DNA of 64,000 bases, taken from positions 21,651,923 through 21,715,922 of the forward strand of contig OY992834.1 of NCBI GenBank assembly GCA_963921425.1, written 5' to 3'. Below the pieces are notes generated by a model, which saw only the letters and a list, made by a program, of their open reading frames with translations, was not told the origin of the DNA and searched no databases. Of this stretch, positions 20,707 through 33,633 are shown piece after piece (within the stretch, counting starts at the first letter, position 1; every line of letters starts with the position of its first letter). This DNA comes from Dryas octopetala. Lineage: Eukaryota; Streptophyta; Magnoliopsida; Rosales; Rosaceae. Position numbers and translations under genes: made by a program.

Positions 20707-20919
20707 AAAAAATCTATTATAAGTGATTGTCATATTAGGTGGTATGTTGACGCAGTATACCAATCAAATTAAGTTATAATATGTGTAGAATATTTAAGGG
20801 TATTATCTAGAATTTAAGGTTTTAAATATTAATGATTGTATACATATTATAATTTAAATGAATTGATAACACCAAATTAGTATGATACCAGATGTTACGG
20901 TCACATACAATAATTTTTT
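20707..20919. mobile_element. MITE, copy 2 of a pair
   Basis: Same family as 20323-20554. The right arm carries ATTATAATTT, TTGATAACACCAAATTAG and GATGTTACGGTCACATACAA. The left arm is a diverged reverse complement with ATACCAATCAAATTAAG and TTATAATATGTGTA. Confidence 0.7.
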
Positions 20920-21131
20920 TTGATAATAACATACTCTTTCTTAGTATTGGTGTAACCCATTAAAATTGTTAACTTTGCATTTATAATAAAATAAACTCTT
21001 TAAGCAAACACTCATACAACATCAACACTCAACACAAAGGCTATCTAAACGCAAGGTATTTTTTCACGCCGGCGAGAAGTGCCACATGATATTTTATCGT
21101 CACGTAAAATAATTTCTACATAGCATTGGTT

Positions 21132-21179
21132 TTTGCTTTGGCAGAGATCGATGTATTTGCTTTGGCAGAGATCGATGTA
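21132..21179. repeat. 24-bp tandem duplication
   Basis: Two exact copies of a unit starting TTTGCTTTGGCAGAGATCGA. Confidence 0.95.
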
Positions 21180-21517
21180 CAAGTGTTTATTAAAAGAGGG
21201 TATTATTTGATTATTTGATTTTTTTATTTTTTATATTTTAAGTTCTTGATATTAGCCCAAGTGCTAAAGGTGGGTAAGATAAATATTAGAATTAGGCTAG
21301 TACTGAACTCTATAACTATTCCCTCCAATAATGTAACCAAAAAATTGATATTTGTTTTATTAAAATGCTCTAAAAAATATCATTTCTTATTAAAATGATA
21401 TTTATTGGGCGGCAACAATGGGTAAGGAGAGCAGGTCTTCATTGGTGGACGTGGACTTAGTCACTTAACTATTGTCCTATTTGATAAATTATTATTATGT
21501 GATTATGGAGGTCATCG

Positions 21518-21552
<35 letters not shown>

Positions 21553-22395
21553 ATTCTTATCGTTCTTATCGCGAGTTTATAATATATAATTATCTATTGT
21601 CTTGAACATGCCAAGATGCCCTTTACCATAACCATAAACAATCAAATAATTTAGCAGAAAATTCATGTTTCTTACAAGATTGGTCATAGGAAACTAAGGT
21701 CTAAGGAAAGTACGTAGTAACTATATATATTATCGAAAGGATACAATTTTTGAATTTTGAGTTTGAACAGGGAAAATATAGGTAGGAATTTTCTACTATC
21801 AGCTTTGTCGCAGTCTATTCTTTTGAATTATTATAACTATGGTAGAGATGGTGTGGCTATCTTGTTCTTTAAATAATATATATTTTTAATCAGTTACGGC
21901 ATTTCAAATAATATACTACTACTTTTTATTTTTTATTAGCATAAAATATTATGGATGAACAACTTGGTTTTCTAGCTTATTCCTTTTTATTTGGTACAAG
22001 TTTTCTAACTTATTTGTTTGTTGACATTGGCCGATCGAGATGCTCTCGCATAACATTGGGATGCTTGTTAATATCCGCACTTGAATTTATATATATATAT
22101 ATATATACTCCTTTAGGTGTGAGATCTCACATTTAATATTGAATGTGCAATGAGGCGGATTAGCCCACTTAATGTTAAAAGCGACCGGCGTATCCAGTGT
22201 CAAATAAGCTATGGATACACCTTGATTGGCCATTGGGTGATGACAGAAAGCCAGTCTAATCCAGTGGCTTTTAGTATCAAAAGGATTGACCCTTTTTCTA
22301 GTAGTGAGTCTATATTGAATGGTAACTCAGACAACAGTTCGAATTCTTACAAAAACTAACTTGTTTTTTTAATGGTATGAATGTTATTCGAAGAA

Positions 22396-25300
22396 ATGGC
22401 AGCAGAACGTTTCAAGTCTCAATTAGTGGATGCACCCGAGATCAATGATATAGATGTTAGCTCCCCCCCTTCGCCTGCGGTGTCAGCTGCTTCTAATAGA
22501 ACAGCGTCCCTTCCTACACATTTTCGTAAGTTCTCTCTCTTCCACTTTTTACTCAACTAGTAAGGCTCAGTTTGTTTTGGAGTAAAAAAATAAATATTCA
22601 TGTGTTTGCATAAAGAAAATAGACTTAAAAGTTTCGACAAAATTCTGCAGAAACGATACGTACGAACTTTCATTTATTGTTTTCCAGAGTTGTTAACTTC
22701 TTTTTATCTGGCGCAAATGCACACAAATGTTGGACCATATATATCTTGTGTTACATATTGACATTAAATATTATATTCTTGCATATTTCAAATCTTTACA
22801 GCCGAATCAAGACAAAACAAATGGTTCATCCACGAGTACGCGATCCTATTTAACGCTGCAGTAAGAGGTGACTGGAAAGTGGCTAAGCCAATCATAGATA
22901 AAGATAAGACTATTTTACATGCCAATATTATAAGAGGAAGGCAGACTGTTCTTCATGTCGCTGCAGGATCCACACATGTTCACTTTGTGGAGAAGTTGCT
23001 GAAATTGTTAGACAAAGATGATTTGGTCTTGCAAGATCAAAAGGGGCATACAGCCTTTAGTTATGCTGTTGCAGCTGGAACTGTACCTGTGGCTAAGATG
23101 ATGTTACAAATGAATCCTACGATACTAGAAATTCGAGGTGGTCCAGGAAGGACACCGCTTTATTTTGCCGTTTTGTTTGGACGTAGCGAGATGGCGTTGT
23201 ATCTATACCCTAAAGTCATCAAAAGTGTCAACGAAGGGGAACGAGCTGAGATATTTTTCACTTCCATCAACAATGAATTATATGGTAAGCATAAATGTTA
23301 TGTCAGATGTTTTCCCATTCCACTAGATCTTTTTCCTAAAAGAAAAGGATGGAATTGATTTTGGGTAATTAAGAATACTTTATTTACAACTTACTTCTCA
23401 TTGGGTAGAAGACCTTAAGGAAAAAACTACATACATGCAATCATCCCAAAACCATACATAAATATATGTTACACTCGAATGTTTTTACGCCTATAAGGAT
23501 TGAAACCTTAGACGTCTAGAACTCGCTCAAATGGTCAGCCCTTTACCATTTGTAAGAAGGTTTGGAATTGATGATTTATTATTAGGGAATAACCCATATA
23601 TATACAAGCATAATCGTGTCGATCAGTACAAGGAGACCTATACTTGGAGTACAAGATATTCTAAACATTCATGAATAAGTGAATACAATTCTACAAGGAA
23701 GAGTAGTCGTCCTTGTGAGTTAAGTTTCATGTCTAACACCATTAAGTCACATGTGCAGGTTTTGTGCAAAACTTGATCTGAAATTAATTATCTTTGTTGG
23801 TTTTTTTTTATTCAGTATTAGCCTTGAAAATTCTTCACGACTACCCGGAGCTTGCAGTGGCTCGTGACATGAATAGTGAGACAGCTTTGCATTTGTTGGC
23901 TGCGAAGCCTTCAGCATTTGCCATAAAACGTTCAGGAATATGGAAAAGCTTCATTTACTCTTGTAATTCTCTCCTCATTGCAGCTTAAGCTTCATTTAAT
24001 CTTTCCATGAATCGATGAGTATGTAGGGGTGGCATTCTAGTCAAGGTGTATTGTGTTCATGGCATATGATTTGGTGTCCAGGTCAAATAGTAGTCAGCTA
24101 TCCCAACTCATGATACATCGAGTTATATTAAGGGAAATTTTATCAAATAATTAACCTATTTAATATTAAACTTACTTTTTTGAGACTCATTTCCAAATTT
24201 AATCTTTTTTGAATCTTTTAGCTAGTTTTAGACAAAATTACCCTTAACCTTCTTTCTCTCTCTGATCCCCTTCTCCCCACCTTCCCTCCTCCCTCTTCCT
24301 CTCCAGCGACCAACTATGATGAAAGTTATTGCAATTTCAGATCTGCAATATCAGATATTGGGTTTGTGTAGCAAGTAGCAACACATGTTCTTCAGGAGTG
24401 GAGGTCATGATCGGTAAGTGTGAAGAAAGTTGGGGGAAGACAAGGTTTGGGAAATATATATAACGGAATTTGAGAGATATCAGAGATGAATCAAAAGTAG
24501 GGTGAGATTTGGACTCGGGAATTATTTTTTTTTGGTACGTGTTTACCTTCAAAGCTCGGTATCGATATCAATGGAACCTAAGTTCAGATTTGAAATTTGG
24601 TCAACCCATGATCGACTAATAATTGACAAATGGTCGCCACATTAGATGGTACTACAACCGCTTTAACATGATCATCATCATCATGTTCTTCTTCTCTTAT
24701 TTTTTTGACATTTTTTTTAAATTTGATTTTTCGTAGACTACGTGGCGACATAAAAGGTGTTTTGGTTCAAAAAGTGTCCAAAGAGTAAAAAAAAGTTTAA
24801 TTTTGGAGCTGAGAGTCAAAAAAGCAAGTATGATATTAAAATGGGTTATTTGATGAAATTTCCCTTATATTATTAATTGGGTCGTGTACGTTTAGCTGCC
24901 TTACATGCATGTGTTGTGAATTAGAAACTTTACACTAAGTTTCTCTTACTTTTAAACTAAATCTATCACTCATACACTCATAAAATAAAAGCATACATAA
25001 TCTTGTTGCTAACAAAACATAGAAAATAATCATATAATTGTGTAAGAAATTCATACAATATCATATAGAGAAAAGATATTCTTTATATGATACTAGTTAA
25101 AACGAGTTTGTAATGTCAATTGGGTACGTTATTCGTGTTTGATATAGTCCTACATAAATATTATTTATGTGATCAGATAGTGTCATTTACTAGTTTGTAT
25201 CAAGTAATTGATAATTTTAACTTGGCATATATGTTTGAAAGCTGAAATATTTTCATAATTAATCATGGAATAAAGATATTAAGACTTGTACAATTAGATG

Positions 25301-26375
25301 ACCTTAGCAAGTTAATAGAAAAAAAAAAAAAAGGAATATTTTCATTAATAACATATATAGGTTGTCGAAAATATATTGGAACTCAAACTCAAAAACTAAC
25401 TTGTTTGACGTGTTAAAGGTACAAATAAGGGAAATAGGACAAGAACTCCCGGCCATCAATTATTAAAATGCCTTTTGAAGGAAGTTATATGGAAAGGTGA
25501 CAGGACAATGACCGACATTATAAGAAGGCCATCACATGCACTATTTATTGCAGCAAAATTAGGAAATTTTGAGTTTGTGGCTGAGCTTATTGGCTCTTAT
25601 CCTAGTTTGATATGGGAAACAGATGACTGCAATCGGAGTTTATTTCATGTTGCAGTAATGTACCACCAGATAAGTATCTTCAATTTGGTATATCAGTTCG
25701 GTTTATACAAAGATATCATACTCTCTTACAATGATAATAAGAATAATAATAACATACTGCATTTGGCGGCAAAGTTAGCTCCACCAAATCAATTGAATAC
25801 CTTGTCAGCACCTGCCCTACAAACGCAACGAGACTTATTATGGTTTAAGGTAAGCATTCTTTCCCTAGCTATTGTCTCTATTTTAAATAGTTTTTATTTT
25901 TATTTTTTTTTTTGTATCCAAGAGATGGGAGCTAAGACTTGAACTCTTGTCATAGGCGTGGGATAAAATTTCTAGCGGAACTAGAAATTTGATTATGTGG
26001 GGGGGGGGGGGGGGTTTGGGTCAATCTTAAGCATCTTAATTACCTAATAATATATGTACATAATATTTAGTATTAGTTCATAAAAATCCCAATACAATTG
26101 CAATCTTCCTCAATCAATTTTCTTAGTTTAAAATATTTATAATATTTTTATCTCTAAAATTCTTAAAAAAACACAGACACACACAAGAGATTTACATTTA
26201 AAAAAGACAGCAAAGAGATTTACATATAATAAATTATACATTTATTGGTTTAGGGTATTTATCATATTGATTGAGTTAACAGGAAAATAAAGAAAATCCA
26301 AGAACTTGGTAGAGACTAGTGTGGTACGTAGGTGTGTTGGGATAGAAATGGACAACAAGTTAATTTATTGGGACT

Positions 26376-26422
<47 letters not shown>

Positions 26423-26722
26423 GGTAGGAAAGTGAGAAAAATATAGTACGTAGAAGAAGAAGCAAAACAAAGGAAATTAAAGTAGGAAGGAATAGCCTAA
26501 ACATAATAACAAGAATCAAAGTCATAAATCGTAGATTTTACAAAATTTAAACTAAGCAAAAATAAAAAGAAATCTAAGTCATAAATCGTTAGAACCCTTA
26601 AAACCTCATCACATCATAATCTCTTCCATGGTCTAATTAAACTGCTGTCGTGCTTTTTTGTTCTATTAGATATATAAAAATTTTACCAATTAATTAATAT
26701 GTGTTCCTCATTTCAAATGGAG

Positions 26723-26760
<38 letters not shown>

Positions 26761-27780
26761 CATACATACAGTCTCATGCAGTTGATTTCGTGATCCACCT
26801 AATACCTAAGAAATTAAAGAGGAAAAAACAAAAATTGTTAAAAGAAGTAGGTGTTTGACTCTTGAATAGAAGAAGCAGGTGTTGGAGTCTTTGATTAGAG
26901 TAGCATTCGAAATTGGAGACTTGGAGTTGGAGAAGATTCAACGTTAACTTGGAGTTGGAGAATATTATTTATCGATGCAGATTTTGAATAGTTGAAAAAG
27001 ATAACAAATTAACAATTTCAAATTTTTATTTAATAAAAATTATAGCTATTAGATTTGAGATGGATAAGATGGTCTTTCAAAAAAATTATATTAATTTAAT
27101 GTAAAAAATGAATAGTGATGTGTTTTATTTAACTTTGCCACATAAGATTATGACACATAGATGTTGTGCCCTAGTGTGGCACAAAATCATTTTCCTTTTA
27201 TAATATGAACAATCTATTTTTTAGGTCTCTATTTACTAGTCATCCATACAAAAAATTAGACAAATCTGAAATTGTTTAACCATTTAATTAATCGGTAAGC
27301 ATTGTATTTATAGAAAACATTGTGTGTTTGTCAATTTATTCAATCAAAATTAGATATCTTAATAATTTCCAATATGTTTTTTTTTTTGTTTTTTTTAAGA
27401 TTGATTCTTGAGTGAAAACCTAAAGAATAGATAACTCGAATCATTAAACTATCTATAATGCGAAATGGACTCACAAAAGATCCCTTAAATAAGATGACCT
27501 TTTTATTAATTGGATTCCTTAGTGGAAGTTGTCTCTATTGTATTGATATTACAATTTTAATTATGTGGTTATTTTTCAATGTTTTCCAATTCCAAACACA
27601 ATGCCTTATATTATCGATGTGCAGGAGGTGAAAAAGGCTGTTCTACCATGTTATGTAGACATGAAAAACTCAGAAGGTAAAACACCTAAAGATATATTTA
27701 TCGAAGAACATAAAGGTTTATCGGTATATGGAGGATCGTGGATGAACAGTATTGTGCATGCTTGTTTCAAACCATTATAA
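22396..27780 (+). CDS. ankyrin-repeat protein 1 (ITN1/ACD6-like, PGG domain missing)
   Basis: Predicted exons 22396-22525, 22802-23284, 23816-23962, 25419-25849 and 27625-27780 give 448 aa. The start is set by the paralogue, which also begins MAAE; an in-frame ATG lies 15 bp upstream. Exon 2 holds ankyrin motifs such as TVLHVAAGSTH, TAFSYAVAAGTVPVA and TPLYFAVLFGRSEMA. Exon 3 has ETALHLLAAKP. Exon 4 has HALFIAAKLGNFEFVAEL and NILHLAAKLAPP. Relatives are membrane proteins ending in a PGG domain; this one stops at HACFKPL, just before it. Exon 3 contains a 41-bp insertion absent from the paralogue. The original GTATGT donor (24019) then lies behind a stop, and only the weaker GTAATT donor at 23963 keeps the frame. 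It may therefore be functional through a changed splice site, or a pseudogene. Confidence 0.75.
23465..23570 (-). repeat. possible tRNA-related SINE fragment in intron 2 of gene 1
   Basis: On the minus strand, GGTTTCAATCC resembles a pol III B box and lies downstream of GGGCTGACCATTTGAGCG. It is weak and has no clear ends. Confidence 0.25.
24132..24864. mobile_element. MULE-type non-autonomous element in intron 3 of gene 1
   Basis: 733 bp with terminal inverted repeats of roughly 100 bp. The left end starts GGGAAATTTTATCAAATAA; the right end in reverse starts GGGAAATTTCATCAAATAA. Flanks TTATATTAA (24123-24131) and TTATATTAT (24865-24873) agree at 8 of 9 bases, the target-duplication size of Mutator-like elements. 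No transposase. Confidence 0.85.
25900..25985 (-). repeat. SINE-like tRNA-derived insertion, intron 4 of gene 1
   Basis: On the minus strand: CGCTAGAAATTTTATCCCA, then AGTTCAAGTCTTAGCTCCCA, then a poly(A)-like tail (poly(T) on the plus strand). The middle fits a degenerate B box. A homologous sequence in the same orientation relative to the gene lies at the same intron position of gene 2 (40658-40760). Confidence 0.5.
25997..26014. repeat. G homopolymer
   Basis: A run of about 17 G in intron 4 of gene 1. Confidence 0.9.
26378..26424. repeat. (GA)n followed by G run
   Basis: About 33 bp of AG repeat directly followed by about 12 G, in intron 4 of gene 1. Confidence 0.95.
26728..26769. repeat. 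(AT)n (ACAT)n microsatellite
   Basis: About 28 bp of AT repeat running into CATA repeats, in intron 4 of gene 1. Confidence 0.95.
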
Positions 27781-28202
27781 AGTTTAGCTAATAATTGGAC
27801 TCATAGCACTCTTCTAGTTTGGTATGCTGAAGTGGACTGTATCGGATTGCATTATTTCAATCGTATTGTACTATACTATAATGTCTTTAGTATCGTTAAG
27901 GGTTTTGTACTATATATAATTAAGCTGGACAAATTGTATTGTACGTGTTTGGTGCTATACCATATAAAAGGTTGGGTTTGTACTATATTTTTTGGAAAAG
28001 AACAACTTTGTTGGAGCAAAAAACCTTCGTAGGTAAACTAATTAAAAACCATGTCTGAGATTACATGCCGATTTGGAATAAAGGTAAACTAATTAAAAGA
28101 ATGGTTGTTGACTTATTCCAACGGGTGGACAATTTCAACGGTTGTCAAGAAAAATGCTCTTCAAAGAATCCAAGAGAAATTGAGACACTTTGGTGACGGT
28201 TG
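27781..28202. other. intergenic DNA between gene 1 and element B
   Basis: Presumed 3' region of gene 1, T-rich. No element is seen. The last five bases, GGTTG, are the left target duplication of element B. Confidence 0.6.
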
Positions 28203-29220
28203 TGTTGATGCAAATTTCGTAAGATAGATTCAACAACTTAGAGAGGATAATTTGGCTGATTGGAAGCCCAGCTGGATGATGAAGTGGATGTTGATTCGAG
28301 ATCTTCCTGCACGAACACAAGATCAAAGGAGAAGGACCGGTGTGGTACCAGCCAAATACGCTCTGATGATGAAGTCAGTGATGTGTATTTGGAGATGTTT
28401 GTGTAAGAGTAAGGAAGAACAGGTGATGAACTTGGGAGAATGAGGAAGAACAAGGTAAGATCTTCTGGGTTTATTCTCAGCAAGTGGTGTATTTTGATAG
28501 GCTTTTTGTGAGTGAGGTTATGTATGTAGATCTCCCATTTTTGTGCACATAAGTCAGCTTATATAGGCAAAGAAAGTGGTGAAGGGTACCTGCATGAGAG
28601 TGAATGGTTGAGAGGTGGCCACGCGTTCGGCCATGAATAGTAGCATGCACAGCTACCCACCTCCTTTGCATTCAATGCTGCATTGAATGCAAGGATGGAA
28701 GATCAAATGAGATGCCCTAATAATCATGGCTGTGAGCTGGGATATCCCATCTGTCAGAGAGCTATGCCAGAGATATTCGGGTAAGGCGGTTCGTCCTGAC
28801 TCCAATCTTCTAGAATGGCGGTGGGATCCGAGCCGAGCCGAGCTGATCATAGATATGTATACGCAAGTATGAAACATATCCACGTTTGGATCGGGCATGG
28901 GTGAACTGATCCAGATAGGCTCAACGTATAATGTGACAGTCGTCGTTCGACTGTAGCCCGTTGTCCGAGAAGATGATCGCCAAGAGCCGAGCCGAACCGA
29001 ACTGGGATAATCAAGAAAAGATGAACACTCAATTCTTAGGAGATCTTCAGATCGGGTCAGCTACCGATCCGAGATGGTAATGAAAATGTTGCCGAGCTGA
29101 TATAGTGACGTGGAGGTCTGAGTTTGACCGTTGAAAAAGTCAAAGCCTGAAGTTGGATCTGACTAGCCACATGTCGATCCATGATTGGCTGTTAAATCCA
29201 TGTAGGTTTATCCACAAACA
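28203..29220 (-). repeat. 3' LTR of element B
   Basis: 1,018 bp, plus strand TGTTGATGCAAATTT...TTTATCCACAAACA. It lacks about 25-30 bp around 29062 that the other LTR has near 36540-36580, and has scattered substitutions. Confidence 0.95.
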
Positions 29221-29236
29221 GAAGTCCCCCAACTTC
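29221..29236 (-). promoter_or_regulatory. polypurine tract, element B
   Basis: On the minus strand, GAAGTTGGGGGACTTC lies next to the LTR, matching element A. Confidence 0.85.
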
Positions 29237-29553
29237 CGATCCGAACAGACCGTGATGAATTGGAAGTTGAAAAAAGACAGTTTGTGAAACATAACATATG
29301 ACATGCCCCGTGCCGAACTGATGCAGATGTGCCGATCTGGACAAGTCCGACTTCCCAATAATCCGAGCAGATGATGATGCGTGATTGGCCAAAATATCTT
29401 GGGAATATGCGAAGGAGTAACTGTTCATGATTGTGTCTGCATGGGGGAACGTAAAGGTCACCTCATTTATGATTTTTTTTAAATGTGGACATGTGGCAAG
29501 ATCTGGCATCTGAAGCGCCAAAATTGAATGGCTGGGATTGATTTTGCATGGGG

Positions 29554-29562
29554 ATATAAAAG
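29554..29562 (+). promoter_or_regulatory. TATA box of the antisense gene, element B
   Basis: ATATAAAAG about 325 bp upstream of the antisense start, followed by a CT-rich leader. Position and context match 17591-17600 of element A. Confidence 0.6.
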
Positions 29563-29886
29563 GCCTTCTCTCTCCCCTTCTTCTTCACTTTCAGTTTTCA
29601 GAATTTCTAGAAGCTCCCCGACTTCTCTCTCTCCAAAATTTCTCTCTCTCTCTCCGTGTTTTGGGTAGCAGTCCGGTCGCGATTCCGACCAAGCACGACC
29701 GTAGGCGAGGCTGTTTTGAGTGTGTGAGGGGTGGAGAGTGTGGCCGGAGAAAAACTAGTAAGTGATTCTTCCCATTTCTGAGTTTTTTTGTGTTTTCGAG
29801 TTTTCTGGGTGTGTTCTTGAGTGTTCTTGAAAAAGACACTTTTTTGATCCAAAAAGCAAGAGAGAGAAATTTGAAATGTGTTTGTG

Positions 29887-32331
29887 ATGTCAACGACCGA
29901 CTCAAGTGGTCGGCTCGGCTCAGGAGAAGCCTTCAAAGGCGATAGTGATGCCGAGCTGAGCTGAAGCCCACCAGGGGGTGAGGCTGACTGGGATGAACTA
30001 TCCGAGGAGCTGGGTGAGGTCAGCTCGGACATAGAGTGTAACCCAGGCGAGGAACGCTGACCTCGAGGGGGTGAAGGAAGTCCCCAAGTAGGCATGAGTT
30101 CGGATCGGGGGCCGGAAGGGATAGCTCACGAATCCGAACATGCAAATGAGGAGGACGATGAAGAAGAAGATATCGGTGCCGAGTCGAGCTCGAGTACTCC
30201 AATAAGGCTCACCTCGGGGTCAGAGGAAAGAGATAGGGGTCACGATGCCTCGAGTTCGGCTCGGCATGTGAGGGGGTGTCCGATCGACCCGGATTTTTAC
30301 GAAGAGCTGGCATGGAAAGTCGATGAGATCCCCAATGAAATGACTGAATTTCATCTCAAGGATCTGAGGATAAAGTATGGAGTCCCCGATTCAGTCTTGA
30401 CAAGGTTGCCTGAGCAGGGGAGAGAAACCGAGCCGACCCCCCAAAGGATGAGTGACAATGTACCCAGAGATGTTCGAGAATGGGGTTCGGCCCCCCCTGC
30501 ATCTTTTTTTGCAGGATTGGCTGGCGATGATTGGCGCGGCGCCACACCAGCTCAATCTGAACGTGTATAGGATTATCATGTCCATGCACATCTTGTGGCA
30601 CAAGGTGCACAAGTGTGTGCCAGACAAGGACTTGTTGATCTGCTCTTATTCACTGAGGTTGAAGCAGAAGACTGAGCTCGGCTTCTACAACCTTCAGGCG
30701 TATTCGGGGCCGCTGCTCACTGAGAATCCTTCATCCCAGAAGACTTGGAAGAGGAGATACTTCTTCGTTTCTGGGGATTGGGAGTTCTTCGATCCGAGCA
30801 GTCCCCTTCCGGCCCGAGTCCCTAGAGCCTTTAGGATTTCAGGTGGGCACTCAATGTCTGGGAGAGTCGATCCGGATTAGACTTGTGATTATTTGCTAGT
30901 GATAATGATGATGATATATATATATATTTTTTAAGCTAACTCCCTTGCTTTTTTTTTTTTGCAGTCAGCTGGGGCCATGTTAAACTCCGGGGCGAGCTCA
31001 GAGATCAGATCGCCGTGGTGAATGAGCAACCATCGAAGTATCTGTCCACCAAATTCCTGCTCGGCTCTACTCAGATCGGATCGAGTGGGATTTCTTGGTT
31101 CGTGCCGAGGTGGAACCCCCGTATAGAGAAAGGGATGAATCCTGCCGAGTTGGAGGCGAGGCTGAGGAAGAGGGTGGCGAGGAGTGCCCAAAAGAAGGCC
31201 GGAGCTCGAGTCCTTGCCGAGCCAGCCCCGGTGCCTGCTCGAACCACAGCCCAGGCTGGACCCTCCATGCCGAGTTCGGCTCAGCAATTGAGAAGAGGAA
31301 AGGCCCTCAGGTTGAAGCCCGGGTAGAGAAGAGGGCTCGGACTGAGCCAGCGGGTGCCAACGCCGATGTCTTTGGTTGGGCTGCCAAGAGAACGGTGGAG
31401 GTGGAGGTGGATCCCTCCATTGAGCCGTTCGTCACGGGCTTCAAGCGTGTGGTCACGCCGAAGGTCGTGGAAGGTCTCTGGGCAGGAAAGGAAGCACCCA
31501 GCTTCGAGAGCAAGGCCCTGAATGCGTCCCGACAGGCCATGGTGGTAAGTGTTTTTTTTTTTTTTTTTTTTTTTAAACCTTCAAAGTTATCTCCAGATCG
31601 GGTCAGGCTGATTGTTTCCTTTTTTTGCAGCTTGCCCTCAGGCAGTTTGAAGCGGCACAAGCTGCGGTCGACGCTGAGGAGAAGATGAGGAGGCTCAAGG
31701 AAAGGAACCAGGAGCTGAGGAACAAGCTGGCCGAAGCCGAGCGCCTGATCAGGGAGGAGCGTAAACGTTCACCGATCTGTAGATTCAGCTGGCCGAGCGA
31801 GGGGAAGAGGTAACTCGGCTCAAGAAGGAGCTCCTGATCTCAGAGCAGAAAGTGATCGACCTGGGAGTGTTCGCCGACGAGCTTCAGCAAGATGTCGAGG
31901 CGGCCGAACAGAGGGCTATTGTGGCTCAGCGTCAGGCTCGGGAAGTGAGCTTGAAGGAACTGAGTGACGCCCAGTTCGAAGGGTATAAGAAGCTCCTGGA
32001 AGTGGTCCGAGCGAAGAGGCCGGACTGGGACCTGTCCTTCTTAGCCGAGTCGGATGGCGAGGAGGATACCCAGGAAAGCTAGCAAGAAGAGCTTCCCCCC
32101 CCCCCCCCCGATCGCCAAGCTGGGACTGAGACAGTCGCGTCTGCGGCCGAGCTGACCCAGGAAAGCCCTCTAATCCCTTTAGATAAGATGCCCGAGATCC
32201 CTCCAGTCCCCGAAGCTGATCCCAATACGGAGATGCAGATCGGAGGTGTGGAAGTAGTGCAGCTCGGCGAGGAATCGCCTGAGAGATCTGCCGGGCCGAC
32301 TTTGAAGGGGCCAGCTGAGAGATCTGTTTAG
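29887..32331 (+). pseudogene. antisense gene of element B (decayed)
   Basis: Homologous to the antisense gene of A. Start MSTTDSSGRLGSGEAFKG; end GPAERSV. Exon 1 has a TGA at 29962-29964 where A has CGA, a C-to-T change in a CpG. A frame change near 30470-30490 splits the PF04195-type region, and further frame changes occur in exon 2 near 31290-31325 and in exon 3 near 31780. Intron 1 (30843-30964) and intron 2 (31545-31630) keep the same GT-AG junctions as in A. A run of C at about 32095-32109 interrupts the proline-rich tail. It probably makes no full protein. Confidence 0.85.
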
Positions 32332-32901
32332 CATGTTTTATTTATTTTTGTTTTTCCCGAGCCGAGATGTGGCTCAGATTTGATATGTTTTGAACAAATT
32401 GTTTTTGAATCATTATGTTATTAATTTATTTTCAGTATTTTCTTCTATTCCAAGTTGTTTGTCAGTTCAGCTCGGAAATGAAACTAAAACCACAACAAGT
32501 AACAGATAGATAAGAAAATGATGAAAAATAAAAGTCATAATAAAAACAAAATGAATGTGACAAAGTATTTTGAGATCGGCTCAACTTGACGATCACAATA
32601 AAATAAAATGTAATGATAATTCACAACTTGTTTTTAGATCAGTCTGATGAGCATGATGAAAATAAGCAGAAATTATAAATCCCTGATGATCTCAGATGGG
32701 CTTGATATATCCATTGAGATATTAAGAATTTTGTTTTTGAGAAAAATATTCAAACTTACTTTCAGATCAGCTCGGCATGCACGATGAGAGTTTGAGTTTG
32801 AGGGTATATTTTTCTTTTAGAAGTTTCTTGTCGAACGTTAGGACTGTAGTAAGTCACTTCGGTTCGGACAAGGGTTTTTATAGACCTGATAAGTCTATAC
32901 T

Positions 32902-33459
32902 ATGTCGAGCATTGGGCCGAATATGGCACGCCAACTCGGCACAGGAGTTTATAGACCTGATGAGTCTATGTCGAGCATCGGGCCGAATATGGCACGCCAA
33001 CTCGGCACAGGAGTTTATAGACCTGATGAGTCTATGTCGAGCATCGGGCCGAATATGGCACGCCAGCTCGGCACAGGAGTTTATAGACCTGATGAGTCTG
33101 TACTATGTCGAGCATCGGGCCGAATATGGCACGCCAGCTCAGCACAGGAGTTTATAGACCTGATGAGTCTGTACTATGTCGAGCATCGGGCCGAATATGG
33201 CACGCCAGCTCGGCACAAAAGTTTATAGACCTGATGAGTCTGTACTATGTCGAGCATCGGGCCGAATATGGCACGCCAGCTCGGCACAAAAGTTTATAGA
33301 CCTGATGAGTCTGTACTGTGTCGAGCATCGGGCCAAATATGGCACGCCAGCTCGGCACAGGAGTTTATAGACCTGATGAGTCTGTACTATGTCGAGCATC
33401 GGGCCGAATATGGCACGCCAGCTCAGCACAGGAGTTTATAGACCTGATAAGTCTGTGAA
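32902..33459 (-). repeat. 66/71-bp tandem repeat array, element B
   Basis: Eight units start at 32902, 32968, 33034, 33105, 33176, 33247, 33318 and 33389. The first two are 66 bp (and so is 32968-33033); later ones are 71 bp. Each has GGGCCGAATATGGCACGCCA and TATAGACCTGATGAGTCT. It is homologous to 14051-14406 in element A, with three more copies. Confidence 0.95.
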
Positions 33460-33633
33460 TTTGTTATTTTTTGAAGGAGACACTTAGATCTTTCCTTTTT
33501 GTTGGGGGTGCATAGGGGTAGAGTCCCCAGTGTCTACTTCAAAAAATGAGAATGGACAAGTCAAAAGGGTATTCATCTTTTCATTGATTGAAAGAATGTT
33601 AGGTCGGACAGTCCCCGATCCTAACTACATTTA

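Larger units (their letters stand above)
18938..22380. other. intergenic DNA upstream of ankyrin gene 1
   Basis: No protein gene is supported. It contains two related MITEs (listed), AT microsatellites at about 19447-19460 and 21521-21549, a 24-bp tandem duplication, and a pyrimidine/purine-rich stretch at 19590-19920. The 85-codon frame at 20064-20321 is T-rich and has no domain. Confidence 0.55.

Noticed and set aside
23960..23990. A 21-bp intron GTAATTCTC...TTGCAG in exon 3 of gene 1
   Set aside because: Far shorter than any functional plant intron; a donor switch at 23963 to the 25419 acceptor is more plausible.
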